Source of the DNA: Dama dama
Lineage: Eukaryota > Chordata > Mammalia > Artiodactyla > Cervidae
Length of the DNA: 64,000 nt
Direction: 5' to 3'
Assembly: GCF_033118175.1 (NCBI RefSeq)
Contig: NC_083691.1
Span: 19,193,001 to 19,257,000 of the forward strand
This document shows positions 37,501-49,284 of the stretch, one piece after another; positions within the stretch are counted from its first letter, which is position 1, and every line of letters starts with the position of its first letter. The notes under the pieces were generated by a model that was not told where the DNA came from, did not search any database, and was given only the letters and a program-made list of their open reading frames with translations. Position numbers and translations under genes: made by a program.

Positions 37501-39848
37501 CAGAGAGGCGTTTGGGGCCCCTCCGCACAGCTTCTGGGACCCTGCCCAGCCCACCCCTGGCCCTCCACAGTCAGTGCAGCTATGCTGAGGGTTGGGCTTC
37601 AGAGTCCAGGAGCACCTGGGCCTATGTCCTGCCCCCTGAGCAGTAGTCTCCTCGTTTCTAGAATGGGGACACAGTGGGCCCGTGGGCATGTCCCAGGGGA
37701 GAAGAGGCAGGTGTGTCCATGGCACCTGGGCCCCCGAAGGGTTGGGATCAGGCTCCTGGGTGGTAGATGGATGGATGGCCCCCCACCATCCCTCCTCCAG
37801 GCCCCAGTCGCCCTGGCGACTCTGTTGGGAGGTGCTGGCCTGCAGCAGCTGTACCAGGCTCGCTGGGACCACACCACAGCAGAAGTGGTGGGTTCCAGGG
37901 GGCGGCCGTGGAGGCCTGGCCGGGACGACGTGCCCCGTGTTTCCTTCTCTGCCTCAGCTGTGAGCTTCTTTGGGATCCACGCCGGAGAGGGTAACCATGA
38001 AACAGGATGGATCCGCATGAAGTGCAGCCCCAGAGCCTTGTCAGATTTGCTTTTGAAGGATAAAGAAATGCAGCATTTAGAAAAGAAAAAGAGAAAATAC
38101 CCACTGTGCTGTGCTTGGGGGTTGAAAATAAGCTAATGCACAGGAAAGCCCCATACACCCCCCCACCCTGCTCCCTGTCCCGCCCCGGCCAAACCTTCAA
38201 GTGCAGTTTACAGATGAAGGCAAAAGACTGAGCCAGCGGCATAGAGGCGTGGTGGGGCTGCAGGCACATCAACCCATGAAGACAGTTTTCAAAACACGAT
38301 CAGCGTAAGACAAGACAGCCTCACTCCTGGAGTGGCCTTTGGGCAGATTCAACACATGTCTTCCACCCTCCAGGGTAGCAAGGCACAGGCTTTGGGTTCA
38401 ATAGACTTGTTCCACCAGTCTTGGCTTTTCCGAACCCCGGTTTACTCTTCTGTGAAATGGGGATAATAATTCAGTCTCTTGTGGTTGTGAGGATCCAGAG
38501 GATCTGCTCTGACCGCTCAGTTCTGTGCATCTTCCCAGGCTGTCCGTGAACCGGGGCCCGCACTTCTCCTGTGAGCCCCGGGATCCGCCCTGAAGCTTGG
38601 GGAGGGGGCAGGAGAGGTGATGTTGGAGGAGAGAAGAGTGAAGCAGGGGTGTGCAGAGAAGTTGTCCTTCTCTGGGTTGCCCCACACCCTTCCCACCTTC
38701 CCGGCCCGCCCTCAGAAAGCACAGGTAGTCGCTGAGGCCACAGGTCCTGAGTCTGGCGGAGCACGAGGAGCACCCCGATGGCTGCAGGACAGACTGTGCC
38801 CAGGGGCCCCCAGCCCCTTGCCAGCCCTGCTTTCTGCCTAGAGGAGAGGCCAGTGCTTTCATTAGCTCCTTGCCCTGAGTAAGTAAAGTGTTAATCGCTC
38901 AGTCGTGCCCGACTCTTTGCGACCCCCATGGACTGCAGCCCACCAGGCTCCTGTGTCCATGAGATTTTCCAGGCAAGGATACTGGAGTGGGTTGCCATTT
39001 CCTTCTCCAGGGAATCTTCCTGACCCAGGGATCGAACCCGGGTCTCCGGTACTGCAGGCAGATTCTTTACCAACGGAGCTACAAGGGAAGCCCGTTTCCC
39101 TGAGTGGTCAGGGTAAAGTCCCTGTTAACCGTACGAACGGTCACAAAGCCCAGTAGCCCTCTGCATCATCTCAGGAGCCTCCTTTTCTGCCGGGGGGGTG
39201 ACTGCCCCCCTTCCCAATCCATCCCTTAGCCTGGGGTGGTTTAGTCTCCTGCTGGGGATGCTCTGGGGGAGCTCACGCCTTTGAGACAGGCATGGCTGTG
39301 ATCCCCCCAACACAGGTAAATATCCTGGGATGTGGAGAGGTGGGTCGCTTGCCTGTGGAGGCAGAGCTAAGCGCCCGCCAGTGTGCTGGGCATGGCCCCA
39401 AGCTCCTGTGTTGGGGTCCCTGGCTCTATTTCATTTTACAGCTGCAGAAGCAAGCTGGAGGTTCCCCAAGGAACAGGTTGCCAGAATGCAGGGTCTGCTT
39501 CAAACCTAGGACCCTCCCGTATCTGTATGTATCCTGGGAGAAGCACTGCCAGTGATCAGTGAAAGCCAAACAGGTTTTTCCAGAAATGCCCTCGAAGCGT
39601 GTGGAGCCTGGACAGCATCCAGCTTCAGGAGGGCTCAAGACTTGGACCCCAGGAGGCTTCCACGACGCAGGAGCTGTCCGTGTGTTCTCCTGAGGGTGGC
39701 GAACAGTGAGCATTGGCTAACTCCTGTTTCTCCCATCCTCCTTCCCGCAGGCAAACTGTCCCTGGAAGAATTCATCAAAGGTGCCAAAAGCGACCCGTCC
39801 ATCGTCCGGTTGTTACAGTGTGACCCCAGCAGTGCGAGTCAGTTCTAA
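34174..39848 (+). CDS. HPCAL1: HPCAL1, hippocalcin-like protein 1 (VILIP-3), spliced CDS of 3 exons
   Basis: Joining 34174-34551, 37361-37466 and 39751-39848 gives 582 nt: 193 residues plus TAA. The start lies in a near-perfect Kozak context (GCCGCCATGG). The protein opens MGKQNSK, an N-myristoylation signal of neuronal calcium sensor proteins. There are four EF-hand regions. EF1 (about residues 36-47) is degenerate, with the Cys-Pro typical of this family. EF2 (73-84, [12 protein letters not shown]), EF3 (109-120, [12 protein letters not shown]) and EF4 (157-168, DTNNDGKLSLEE) have intact calcium ligands. The C terminus reads DPSSASQF. Residues such as [14 protein letters not shown] and SRSE fit HPCAL1 rather than hippocalcin (HPCA). 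Known of the family: calcium binding exposes the myristoyl group and moves the protein to membranes. All junctions are GT-AG and restore the frame. Upstream noncoding exons are expected but were not identified. Confidence 0.97.
34753..35020. mobile_element. SINE within a SINE in an HPCAL1 intron
   Basis: A + oriented Bov-tA start (gggcttcccagatggcgg, from 34753) and continuation (gctagtggtaaaaacccacc, from about 34980) are separated by a - oriented Bov-tA (about 34775-34975). Confidence 0.7.
35195..35432 (-). mobile_element. BovB 3'-end fragment
   Basis: It begins with the tail motif gttgttcagtcactcagtca and continues with the BovB 3' coding end in reverse (gatgccatccaaccatctcg). It lies in an HPCAL1 intron. 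Confidence 0.85.
37361..37466 (+). CDS. HPCAL1: HPCAL1 coding exon 2 (residues 127-162, last codon split)
   Basis: The acceptor is ccctttgcag and the donor is G|gtagga. The exon is 106 nt, 35 codons plus one base. It encodes [19 protein letters not shown] and runs on to the first half of EF4 (DTNND). The final G joins GC of the next exon to make Gly162. Confidence 0.97.
37467..39750 (+). other. HPCAL1: HPCAL1 intron between coding exons 2 and 3
   Basis: The intron is 2.3 kb. It holds a MIR/L2-like remnant around 38420-38510 (tgtgaaatggggataataat) and a - strand Bov-tA SINE at about 38886-39095. I recognise no other element or exon. Confidence 0.85.
38886..39095 (-). mobile_element. Bov-tA SINE in an HPCAL1 intron
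   Basis: Reverse Bov-tA from gttaatcgctcagtcgtgcc to gagctacaagggaagcccg. Confidence 0.9.
39751..39848 (+). CDS. HPCAL1: HPCAL1 last coding exon (residues 162-193 and stop)
   Basis: The acceptor is cttcccgcag. The exon completes EF4 (GKLSLEEF) and the C-terminal helix, ends SSASQF, and stops with TAA at 39846-39848. It continues without a break into the 3' UTR. Confidence 0.97.
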
Positions 39849-40629
39849 GGGGTTGGCGTCTGGACAGTGCAGAGAAACACAGGCTTGTCTTGCCATTTAA
39901 GCTTTGCTTGCAAAAGTGGATGCCTCCTCAATCATTCCTGCTCTCCCGGGGCGGCCAGGCGACACATCACCACACCTGCCTGCCCGGCGGCTGCGCCCCA
40001 CTCCTCACCTGGCCTCCTCCCGCCCCCTCCCTGCCCCGGTCCCTCCAGGGCGACTTCCCGGGGATGTGTTTACATGCAGGGCTCGCGGTGTCCTCGCTTC
40101 CGGGGCACCTCCCTGCCCACAGGGAGCCCCGAGGACACGCCGAGGATACCCGTGGGACTTTCTGAGATCGCGCCAAGGCCAGCCGATTGATCCGTGATGG
40201 CGGGTGACTCTGTGGGAAAGATGGGGACAAGAACAGAGGGAGAGGAGATGGGCAAGCCTTCCCCATGCATGGCTCCACCCAGCTCATTCATTTCCTCCGA
40301 CCAAAACCGCTTGCACGTATATAATACTGTGGTCTCCTTTCTTTTAATATATAAATTATACGTACGGTGAAGTGAAATGTAACATGTAAGTTCCGTATTT
40401 AATGCCTCGATTGCCTTTGAAGCGTGGTTTCCTTGTGGCCTGTGATTCCCCCCCACCCTGAGCCTGGTTATTTTGTGGTATTTATGCTCTCAATCTGCCC
40501 TTCTCCAAAGGACATGCATGCGTGCCCAGGGCCGTGGAGACCCTCCCGTCCGCATCGTGAGCGCAGGTGTCTCTGTGAGGTTTGTCCTCCCTGTTGATTG
40601 GTCTGGCATTTCCTGTATTAAAATGATCA

Positions 40630-40635
40630 AATAAA
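40630..40635 (+). terminator. HPCAL1: HPCAL1 proximal poly(A) signal AATAAA
   Basis: A canonical hexamer about 780 nt after the stop codon, followed within 25 nt by T/GT-rich sequence. A second canonical hexamer lies at 40840-40845. Confidence 0.7.
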
Positions 40636-40839
40636 CGGGAGTTGTCCGAGTCTTGTGTTGGCCCGTGAGAGCCCCTGTTCGGCTGCCAAGGCCTGAGTGC
40701 TCTCCGGACAGGTGGCCTCCGTGGGTCCAGCTGCTCATTGTAAACTGGGCCGCTCCTGTGTCCCTGCGGCCATCACTGTGTCTATAAATCCTGTACAACC
40801 TCTCCTTCCGTCTCTGCCTAATGCCAAGAAATACGTGGA

Positions 40840-40845
40840 AATAAA
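40840..40845 (+). terminator. HPCAL1: HPCAL1 distal poly(A) signal AATAAA
   Basis: A second canonical hexamer about 210 nt beyond the first, followed by gactgttctgggtgggtttg-like GT-rich sequence. It could be an alternative 3' end. Confidence 0.6.
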
Positions 40846-41950
40846 ACATGACTGTTCTGGGTGGGTTTGACAGCCAGGCTTCTGCCTCCTCCCCTCCCTC
40901 CCCCCAGCCTCTCTGCCCCCCGCCCCCAGCCCAGCCCCGTGGTTTAATCAGCAGAGTCGTGAGACTTCACATCCCCAGCAATGACAGGGCGGAGACCCGG
41001 GGCATCCGCACCAGCCGGGAGGGCGAGCAGGCCTGGTTTCTCAGGCTGTGGCCATGGAGATGCTTCTGGTCTCAGAAGCAGCAGAAGGGGCCTTAACTGT
41101 GGGGAGGTGGGCACCACGTGCCCGCAAGTCCCATGCGTTGTTGGCCTGGCTGACACTGCATCTGGGGGCATCACTGAGGATGTCCTGGGTCTTTCCGCTG
41201 CCCCACCGCCCCGCCCCTGGCCTCCAAGGCAGCTTCTGTCCACACCCTTGAATCCTTGGGGTCCCTGCAGGGTAAGTGCGGCTGACACGGGAGCCTTCCA
41301 AGACAGGACAAGAAGTGGCCCTGGCTTATTTCTTCCTTAAAAGGGAAGAGAACTTTCCAAAATTCGCCCGCCCGCCTCAGCCCGGCCAGCCTCACTTCTC
41401 GGTGCCTTGGCCTGGAGTGTGAGGTGCCTGGAGGCACCCAGGGTGACAAGGGCCCCTCCCCTAGGGGGCATGGCACCAGGAAGGGTGGACAGGACGGGGG
41501 TTCTGGTCCCAGTGTCCGTCACACCCGCCCACGGGCCAGGTGAGCACTCTTGAATCTCACCTGGGGAGAGGCAGGTGATCGAGGTAAGTGGGCAGAGTGT
41601 GTAGGTTGCCCCACAGCAGTGACGCTGGCTGTTTTGCTGTTTTTAGTCATCTTAATATCTTTTAGGACTCCACGCCTGTGATAGAAAGTGTGAGCCCTGT
41701 CTGCTAGTGCCTTTGCGGTCAGTGGCATTGCCAAGTCCAAACCTTGATGGGCAGTGTCTGCAGGGATGGGATGAGAGCAGGAGGCCAGGTGACCTGGGGC
41801 CAGGTGGACCCAGCTTGCTACCACGAGGCCACATCTGATGGTGCCTTGATGAGGGGTGCTACTAACAGGGGATATTGCCCAGTAACGAGGCACAGATGGG
41901 AGTAACCACAGGTGCAGGGTTTGCCACAGAAACAGAGTGTCTCTCCCTTG

Positions 41951-42618
41951 GTGGTGGTGTTTAGTCGCTAAGTCACTTTTGCAACCCCATGGACTGATCC
42001 TAAAGGAAATCAACCCTGAATATTCATTGGAAGTACTGATGCTGAAGCTTTGGTCACCTGATGTGAAGACAAGACTCATTGGAAAAGACCCTGATGCTGG
42101 GAAAGATTAAGGGCAGGAGGAGAAGGGGGCAACAGAAGATGAGATGATTGGACGGTATCACCGATTCAATGGACTTGAGTTTGTGCAAACTCCAGGAGAT
42201 AGTGAAGAACAGGGAAGCCTGGCATGCTGCAGTTCATGGGGTCACAAAGATCTGGACACAACTGAGCAACTTCACTTTCACTTTTCACTTTCATGCATTG
42301 GAGAAGGAAATGGCAACCCACTCCAGTGTTCTTGCCTGGAGAATCCCAGGGATGGGGAGCCTGGTGGGCTGCCATCTATGGGGTCACACAGAGTCGGACA
42401 TGACTGAAGTGACTTAGCAGCAGCAGCAGCAGCAGAGTGACTCAGTAACAGCAGCAACAATGGACTGTAGCCTTCCAGGCTCCTTCTGTCCATGGGATTT
42501 CCCAGGCAAGAATATTGGAGTGGGTTTTCATTTCCTTCTCCAGGGGATCTTCCTGACCCAGGATTTGAACCCCATGTCTCCTACATGTGGGTTATTTACC
42601 ACTGAGCCACAGGGAAGC
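41951..42618. mobile_element. Bov-tA SINE (-) split by a BovB/BOV-A2 insertion (+)
   Basis: A - oriented Bov-tA begins at about 41951 (tttagtcgctaagtcac), stops at atggactg (41989-41996) and resumes at the same octamer (42460-42467), running to about 42618. The 463 bp between are + oriented: a BovB 3' end (41997-42275), then a second SINE monomer (about 42290-42416) with a (CAG)n tail. The repeated octamer is the likely target-site duplication. Confidence 0.75.
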
Positions 42619-43289
42619 ACCTCCCTCTGAATACTTATTCATGTATATGGGTGGTGGGGTTGGGGTGGGGGGATGGGAAAGATAGAGACAATATAAGGAA
42701 CTGGCTGATAGGATTATGGGGGCTGAATGGGCCCAAGATCTGCCAGCTGGAGACCTAGGAGAGCTGATAGCATTTGTTCCAGTCCGGGTCTGAAGGCACG
42801 AGCCCGCCATCCCAGCCCAAGACCACCAGGCAGAGAACAGAGCCTCAGTTCAGCCTTCTGTTCTAGTCAGCCCTTTGGATGAGGTCCTCACCCTGATGGG
42901 GCGCCCTACGGTACTGTCTGCTAATGCAGTGTTAACCTCATCCAGAAACACCCTCACAGACACACTCAGAAAAGCGTCGAAACACCTGTCAGGACACCCA
43001 TGACTCAGTCACACAGACATAAAATAGCCATCCCTGTGCTTCCACACAAGTGGGAAGGGCATGGATCTGGGGTCCTGGTGGGCCCTGCCCCAACAGAAGC
43101 TCACAGAAGTCAGGGCGGTTCCTTAGGGAGTCGGAGGCGATGAGGACCTGCCCCAGGGAAGGAATGGGACCACTCACAGGCTTGCCCATCACTGACTCAG
43201 AAACCGGCCATACCCCTCGGGTCCCAGGAAGTTAATGGCAGAAGGAGAACCAGTCAGGTTATCTTACCCCCCACCCACGACAGTCCCCT

Positions 43290-43294
<5 letters not shown>

Positions 43295-43320
<26 letters not shown>
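43295..43320. repeat. (TG)13 microsatellite
   Basis: An uninterrupted TG run. Similar short CA runs lie at 16221-16241 and 36696-36714. Confidence 0.9.
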
Positions 43321-43849
43321 CAGGGCGACAGGCAGTGTGGTTTCTGTAGGCGGGGCAGAAACCACCCTCGATGGGACTCGGGGTCCAGTGTGGGATGTGT
43401 CTCTGTTCTGCGGGGCAGTGCCATGGACGCATGCACCAGGCACAGCCCACATAGACACCGGGCGTCAAGGGTCCCGTACGTCCAGCCTGCGTCAGCAGCA
43501 GGCGAGTGGCCCCTGGGGGCAAGTGTGAGGCCATGTCGGCTGCCAGCCTTGCAGCTCCTCCCTGCCCCTGGCTGGCCCGGGCTGCTTTCACAGTGGGGGC
43601 AGCCCCGGCCCCTGTCCCCAGCTTGTGGCCTCTGTGAACGTCGTGCACACCCACACACCTGCCTTTCCCAAGACTCTACGCCAATGGAGCAGAAAACTTT
43701 CTTCCAGAAGGCCACCCCCCCCTCCCGGGTACCCCTCACAGTGCCCACATTTGCCTCGCTCACAGCACCCTTCCCCTTGAACTGACCTCACAGCTCACCC
43801 CTTCCTCTCCCCAGAGCCAGTGCCCAGCCTGGCTCGGCATTAGCTGCTC

Positions 43850-43982
43850 AGGGTGTTCCCTTGGTGGCCTCCTGGTTAGGACTCCGGGCCTTCCCTGCAG
43901 CAGCTTGGCTTCGATACTGGTTGGGGTCATGAGATCCCACAAGCTGAGCAGTGCAGCTTAAAAAAAAAAAAGGCAAAAAAAC
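43850..43982 (+). mobile_element. CHR-type SINE with A-tail
   Basis: Forward element from gtgttcccttggtggcctcc, ending in an A12 run near 43960. Confidence 0.75.
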
Positions 43983-44030
43983 ACTAGAAGTTCTGAATGA
44001 GTGAGTGAATGAATGAAGAGTCAGGGTTGG

Positions 44031-44270
44031 GGAGTTCCCCAGTGGTACAGTGGATAGGAGTCTACCTGCCAGTGTAGGAGACTTGGGTTCAGTCCCTGGC
44101 CTGGGAGGATTCCACATGCTGCCAAGCAAAGAAGCCCACATGCCACAACTGCTGATCCCAAGAGAAGCGCCCACAATGGCATGCCCCTCGCCCCCTGCAA
44201 CTAGAGAAAGCCTGAGTAGCAACAAAGACCCAGCACCACCAAAATATTAAATTAATTTTTTAAAAAGTCA
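44031..44270 (+). mobile_element. tRNA-derived SINE (CHR-like, long form)
   Basis: ggagttccccagtggtacag opens a tRNA-like head (gggttcagtccctggcctgg). A body with gaagcccacatgccacaac and an AT-rich tail follow. Confidence 0.7.
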
Positions 44271-44490
44271 GTATTAGGGGCCCACCTTATGGTCTGGAAC
44301 TGCACCCAGTAGGCCCCGGACACAGAGGCAGAGGGACAGGTCCCAGCCTGGCCACTGATAACCACATGACCCTGGACACATGCGACAGGGACCCAGAGAG
44401 CCAGGGGCGCTGCCCTTGACCCTGCAGGTCAGCTGGCGGTGGGATGCAGGCGTGGTGGGGTGGGCAGGTGCAGGGCCTTGAGGGAGGGCA

Positions 44491-44520
44491 AGGGTTAGGG
44501 TTAGGGCTAGGGTTAGGGTT
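44491..44520 (+). repeat. Interstitial telomeric repeat block (5 hexamers)
   Basis: Five consecutive hexamers of the vertebrate telomere repeat in AGGGTT phase, one of them AGGGCT. It lies between HPCAL1 and ODC1. Confidence 0.85.
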
Positions 44521-45192
44521 TGGGCCAGGACGTGCCCCTTGGACTCTCCAGCTCAGAGCAAGGGCTGAGAACAGCTCATGGCTTCTCCAGAGAGGGGGGC
44601 CAGAGCCAGGGTGGGACCAGGCACCTGGGGTAGGAAGAGCATGGATCCAGGGCCGTGCAAAAATGGGGAGGGGGGCACACCAGCAGCCATGGGTACCCAG
44701 GTCCCAACGTGTGGGGACAAGCAGGGCCTGGCCTGTGCGCTGGTCAGTGGGTGAAGGGAGATAAGGGCAGTGCCCCTCAGCTTCCCACGCCACCATGCTT
44801 CAATGTGGGGAGAGGAGGGCCTGTCTTCACAGACAGGGCAGGAGAGGTGGCCCGCGTGTCACCAGGCATGGTGTGGGCACCTCAGGAGCCCAGGGTGGGG
44901 GCATCACCCACCTGGAACAGGCAGGGGGTGAGAACACAGACTGTGGGGGACCACCAGCTGTTCCTGGGGCGTGAGGCAGGAATGAGGGCTGGGCTCACCT
45001 GTGGGGGCTTCACCTGTGCTCAGGAAGATTCCAGGGGAGCAGCCTGGTCCAGGACAAGCTGTCTGGCGGCTCAGAGCCTAGACACCCGGTGTGGCTGGCC
45101 CTGGATTGCCCTCTGAGCCGGGCCACATTCCAGTAACCATAGCCTTCCTTTCACAGTCAGGCCTCTATCAGCGGCATCTGTTGAGTGGCTAA

Positions 45193-45405
45193 TAGTGTTA
45201 GTTGCTCAGTTATGCAGGACACTGCAACCCCATGGACTGTAGCCCACCAGGCTCCTCTGTCCGTGGGATTTTCCAGGCAAGAATACTGGAGTGGGTTGTT
45301 ATGCCCTCCTCCAGGGTATCTTCCCAACCCAGGGATCGAACGTGCATCTCTTACGTCTCCTGCATTGGCTGGCAGTCTTTACCACTGAGCCATCAAGGAA
45401 GCAGG
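45193..45405 (-). mobile_element. Bov-tA SINE
   Basis: Reverse Bov-tA from gtgttagttgctcagttatg to gagccatcaaggaagc. Confidence 0.88.
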
Positions 45406-46659
45406 ACCTGACAGCTTGGTGGCAGTGCAAGACCACAGAGGAGTCTCCAAGCACGAGGCGCTGCTGCCCTCTGGTGGCTGTGGCCAGGAGGGCCATCTAG
45501 GCTTGAGTGTGCAAATCCCTCCCCAGCCTGGCTTGTATCTGAGCTTTCCCTCTCTACCCCACTTGACAGGTGAGGAGCTTGAGGCCCAGGGGGCACCTGA
45601 TTTTCCGTGAGACACACAGTAAACAGAAGCTGCAGCTGGGCTCCTGGTGCCCAGGACTTGGAATCCCTGTTGATAGTGTTGTCACATAAGATAACAGGGT
45701 GACCAGCCAGCAAGTAGAGTAACCTAAGAAAACCTGACAGAGAGGGATGGAGTCCGCATAGAAATGCAAGGTCACCATCTTCAGGGTCACTGTGAGGGGT
45801 GCGAGGAACACAGGGCTACAGAGGACAGGCTGAGTGGAGCCTGTGCGGCACCAAGGGTGGTCAGCTGGGAGGCTAGAGAGGGCTGTCGAAGGCCTGACAG
45901 CGGTCTGTGTGCAGGCTTCCGGCTTGGCTCTCAGTGCAGGCTGTTCTAGGTGCAGACTCAGGTCTGACCTTGGCCCCAGACGGCTGACCCCAGATAGGGC
46001 AGAGAGCCCCACCCAGGCGGGGGTGGGAGGCGAGGGAGAGGTAGGGGTTAAGTCCTTGACCCCAGGGGCTCTGATGTCTCCATCAGCCCCCGGAGCTGGG
46101 TGGGCACAAGTCCAAGCCCCCTCACCCCACAAAGTTGCCGAGGAGGCCTTGGTCAAGCCCACCCAAGCCCCTGACCAAGCTCGCCGGCCCTTGTTCATCA
46201 GCTCATGGGCACAGGAGCCCATAACTGAGGATTTTTTCTCTGTTTCCTCACCTGGGAAGCATATTTTATATAATTCCTTTAAACTCAGCAATAGACACAT
46301 GTACAAGTGCGTATGAAGTCAGTCTCCACTCACTCCTCGGGCCCTCCATTTTCCTGCTACGTCTCTGTCAGTTCTTCCAGAAGTTTCTGTATATGCAGGT
46401 AGGCAGGCGTGTGCACAAAGTTTGGTTTGCTCTTTGCACAGACAGTAGCTCACCACACGCCCATGGTCCCCACCAGCTTCGGCAGGACCCTGCATCTCGC
46501 GGCGGCTGTGTCCCAGTGATCATCTGTGGTTCCCTCCTGGTGGACACACAGTTGCTTCTCACATGTGCTGTACAGACACTGTCACAATGAAAAGCCTAGT
46601 AAATGGCTGTGTCTGAGATTTCTTACAAGTTAGAATTGCTGGGGCAAAGAAAATGTGGA

Positions 46660-46990
46660 TTCTTTTAATTGTGCATTTGGTTTTGGGCTGTACTGGGTCT
46701 TCGTTGCTGCGTGGGCTTTTTCTCTAGTTGTGGTTCAACGGGCTTCTCACTGCAGTGACTTCTTGTGTGACACACAGGCTCCAGGGCATGTGGGCTCAGT
46801 TGTGACTCCGACTCTAAAGCATACACACGCTCAGCTGTGGCTCCCAGACTCTAAAGCACACACACTCAGTAGTTGTGCCACACGGGCTTAGCTGACCCAC
46901 AGCATGTGAGATCTACTCAGATCAGGGATCGAACCTGTCTCCTGCACTGGCAGGTGGATTCTTTACCACAGAGCCCCCGGGTAAGCCTGG
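46660..46990 (-). mobile_element. CHR-type SINE (long form)
   Basis: Reverse element from tttggttttgggctgtactg to taccacagagcccccgggta, containing two near-identical internal blocks (tctaaagcatacacacgct and tctaaagcacacacactca). Confidence 0.72.
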
Positions 46991-49284
46991 ATAATTTTTT
47001 AAATTGCCAGATTCCCTCGAGAGGTTATTCATATTCTTGCCTTCCCATCTGCCATGGGTGAGCCTGCCTGCTTACCCAGCCGGGAGTGAACTCTTCTATC
47101 TTTGCCAAACTGACAGCTGAGATTCTCACAGTTCTGAAAGTTTGTTCCAAGTTTTCTGTGAAAAGTTCACATCTTGCCCACTTTCTATGGCATTGTTCCT
47201 CTTTTATTGACTTATAGGAACTTTTATTATGAATAAAATCAGCTTCTCCTATGTGTGTTGCTTTCCCCTCTGCCCCCTACATTTTTCACTTCAGGTGTTT
47301 TCTTCTAATAGCTTTGTGGCCTAATCCATCACAGTGAAAACCTGGGTTTATTGCGGTACAAGGAGCATCAGTACCTGCTACTTTTCCCAGGGGGTTACCT
47401 GTTGCCCCACAGTCCCTGTCCCCAGTCTGGGGTGGGCCCAGCAATGTTTTGAGATGCCCCCAAGTGACTTGAATGCAAGGCCTGCCCAGCTTGCCTTTCC
47501 CTTGGACCAGGAGCCCCTCCCAGTGGGGGCCTGTGTGGGGACTGCAGCACCGTGTCAGCACCTTATGGAGGCCTGAGCTGTCCACTTCAAACCAAGGTCT
47601 AGAAGTGTCTGCAAATGATGGACAGTACCATCTTTATCGGAGGTAGGTAAGTCTGCACCACCACCTAGAACCTTCTAAGAGGGTCCCAGGGGTAGTCGAC
47701 ACCCACTCAGCTGTCTGAGCTCTCTATCCTCTTGCCAAACTTGCATGCTCACCGCCAGGTGTAGGGGCCACAGGAGTTCGTTTGGGCCAGCTCAGGCCAT
47801 GTCACCATACAGACTCCAAGTGGCTTCAAACCCTCAGAAGCCAGGTTCAGAGGCTGCAGCGTGGGTGTCATGGGCCCTCCTGTGGCTACTTCTGTCCCTA
47901 CTGGCACTGACTGGTTGGTCAGACTGTGCTTTTCCTAAAGTGAGGGAAGAGCAGTTCCCAAACCCTCAGTACAGCCTACTTTTTGAGGGGAAACCCTCTC
48001 CTCTTTTCAATCCATGATTAGCGCTTCTCACTAAGGTAACTTGTTATTCCTAACTTCTAAAGTAAGACTACTTTACCAAAACCTTGGTGTTGAGCTTGTA
48101 CTTCCTGGCACTAATCCACACACAGAACATCAATTCCTCTATGTTGAACGTTAGTGGGCAGATTGAGGACCCAGACAAGGATCTGCTCACAGGAAGTGGG
48201 GCAGACTGTCCATTTCAGAGTTCTTCCGCCTCTTCCGCACAGACTCGCCAGACTACTTTCTTTGTGGCTCCTGAGAGATCTCACTCAGTGGTCCGCCAAC
48301 TAGAGCAGGCTTCTCGGGTCGAAGGACACCAGGAGTGGTGATGAACCAAGGCCTAGTCTGGCTAAGCGGCCAGGAGGCAACAGCCGTCACAGCAGTGTGC
48401 TGTGTCCAGGTGGAACTCAGGTCTGGGGGAAAGTGGCTTTTCTGAAACTAAGAAGTCACTCCCCTCAACTCCTTGGTAAAGATACTAATAGCATAAGAAG
48501 TACTTAATCCAGCCCCTGAGATGCAAGACGCTGCAGCCTCCCTGTCTGTGCCTGTGTGCTATCTCCCGTGTCCCTCCAACAGAGCTGGCAAGATACTCGA
48601 TGTCACTTGCAGGGACTGGGCTTACTCAATTACTCTGGCTTTTACGCGGCCTGCCCTCCAGTCCCGAGCTACAGCAGGGATTCACAATTCCCATCTTGGA
48701 AATTTAAATGAGAGCCTGCCATTCTCTTTCTGAGGTGTGGGGTCCAAGTTGAGTTGAGTAAGAGAATACAAAAGGCCAAGGTTAGGTGAAGAGCTGCAAC
48801 TCGTAGTAACAAGCTAGTTTGTAACTGTACCTTTTCCTGTGTGTGAAGTCAAGGTGCAAATATGAGACTGGTCTCTGGAGGCAGGGCTCAGAAGGCCCTG
48901 TGTACCTCGCCTGGGCAGCCGCTGTGACAGGCAAAGACCACTTAGTTACAAGGGACTCTGGCATGCCAAGCTCAGTCAGCATCCAGGGTGGGGAACCACT
49001 AACAGCTGAGGCTGCCCACTGTCTCGCCCTTTTCCTCCCCCTGCACGTGGGGTTAGATGCCCTCACTACTCTCTGAGACACCACAGCAGACTTTCTCCAG
49101 GGCTTGAAACAAAAATGTCAAAACAGAAAAAGTATACCACAGATTTTTAAAACATTGAAAACCTGTCAACTCCTCCGTCTTCTGGGCAATTTTCTCAGCC
49201 TACAGGGAAAAGAACCATAATTCCCACCTATAACACACACTCAGGTGAGCTGCCTAAATGAACACACTGTAAAACTTTCCCAAT

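Larger units (their letters stand above)
39849..40865 (+). other. HPCAL1: HPCAL1 3' UTR with two candidate poly(A) sites
   Basis: The sequence runs from the stop codon to two AATAAA hexamers, at 40630-40635 and 40840-40845. The first would give cleavage near 40.65 kb and the second near 40.86 kb. The first is followed by a GT-rich stretch (gttgtccgagtcttgtgttgg, shown in two parts: gttgtccgag, tcttgtgttgg), as expected of a cleavage site. No repeat interrupts the UTR. Confidence 0.75.
40866..49284. other. HPCAL1-ODC1 intergenic region (between convergent 3' ends)
   Basis: It holds the nested SINE/BovB at 41951, the (TG)13 run, two CHR-like SINEs at 43850-44270, the telomeric block at 44491, a Bov-tA at 45193 and a CHR SINE at 46660. 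The stretch 47580-49110 is unclassified. No gene is recognised. Confidence 0.7.

Noticed and set aside
42417..42436. (CAG)n run as a possible coding trinucleotide repeat
   Set aside because: It is the usual tail of a BOV-A2 SINE in intergenic DNA.
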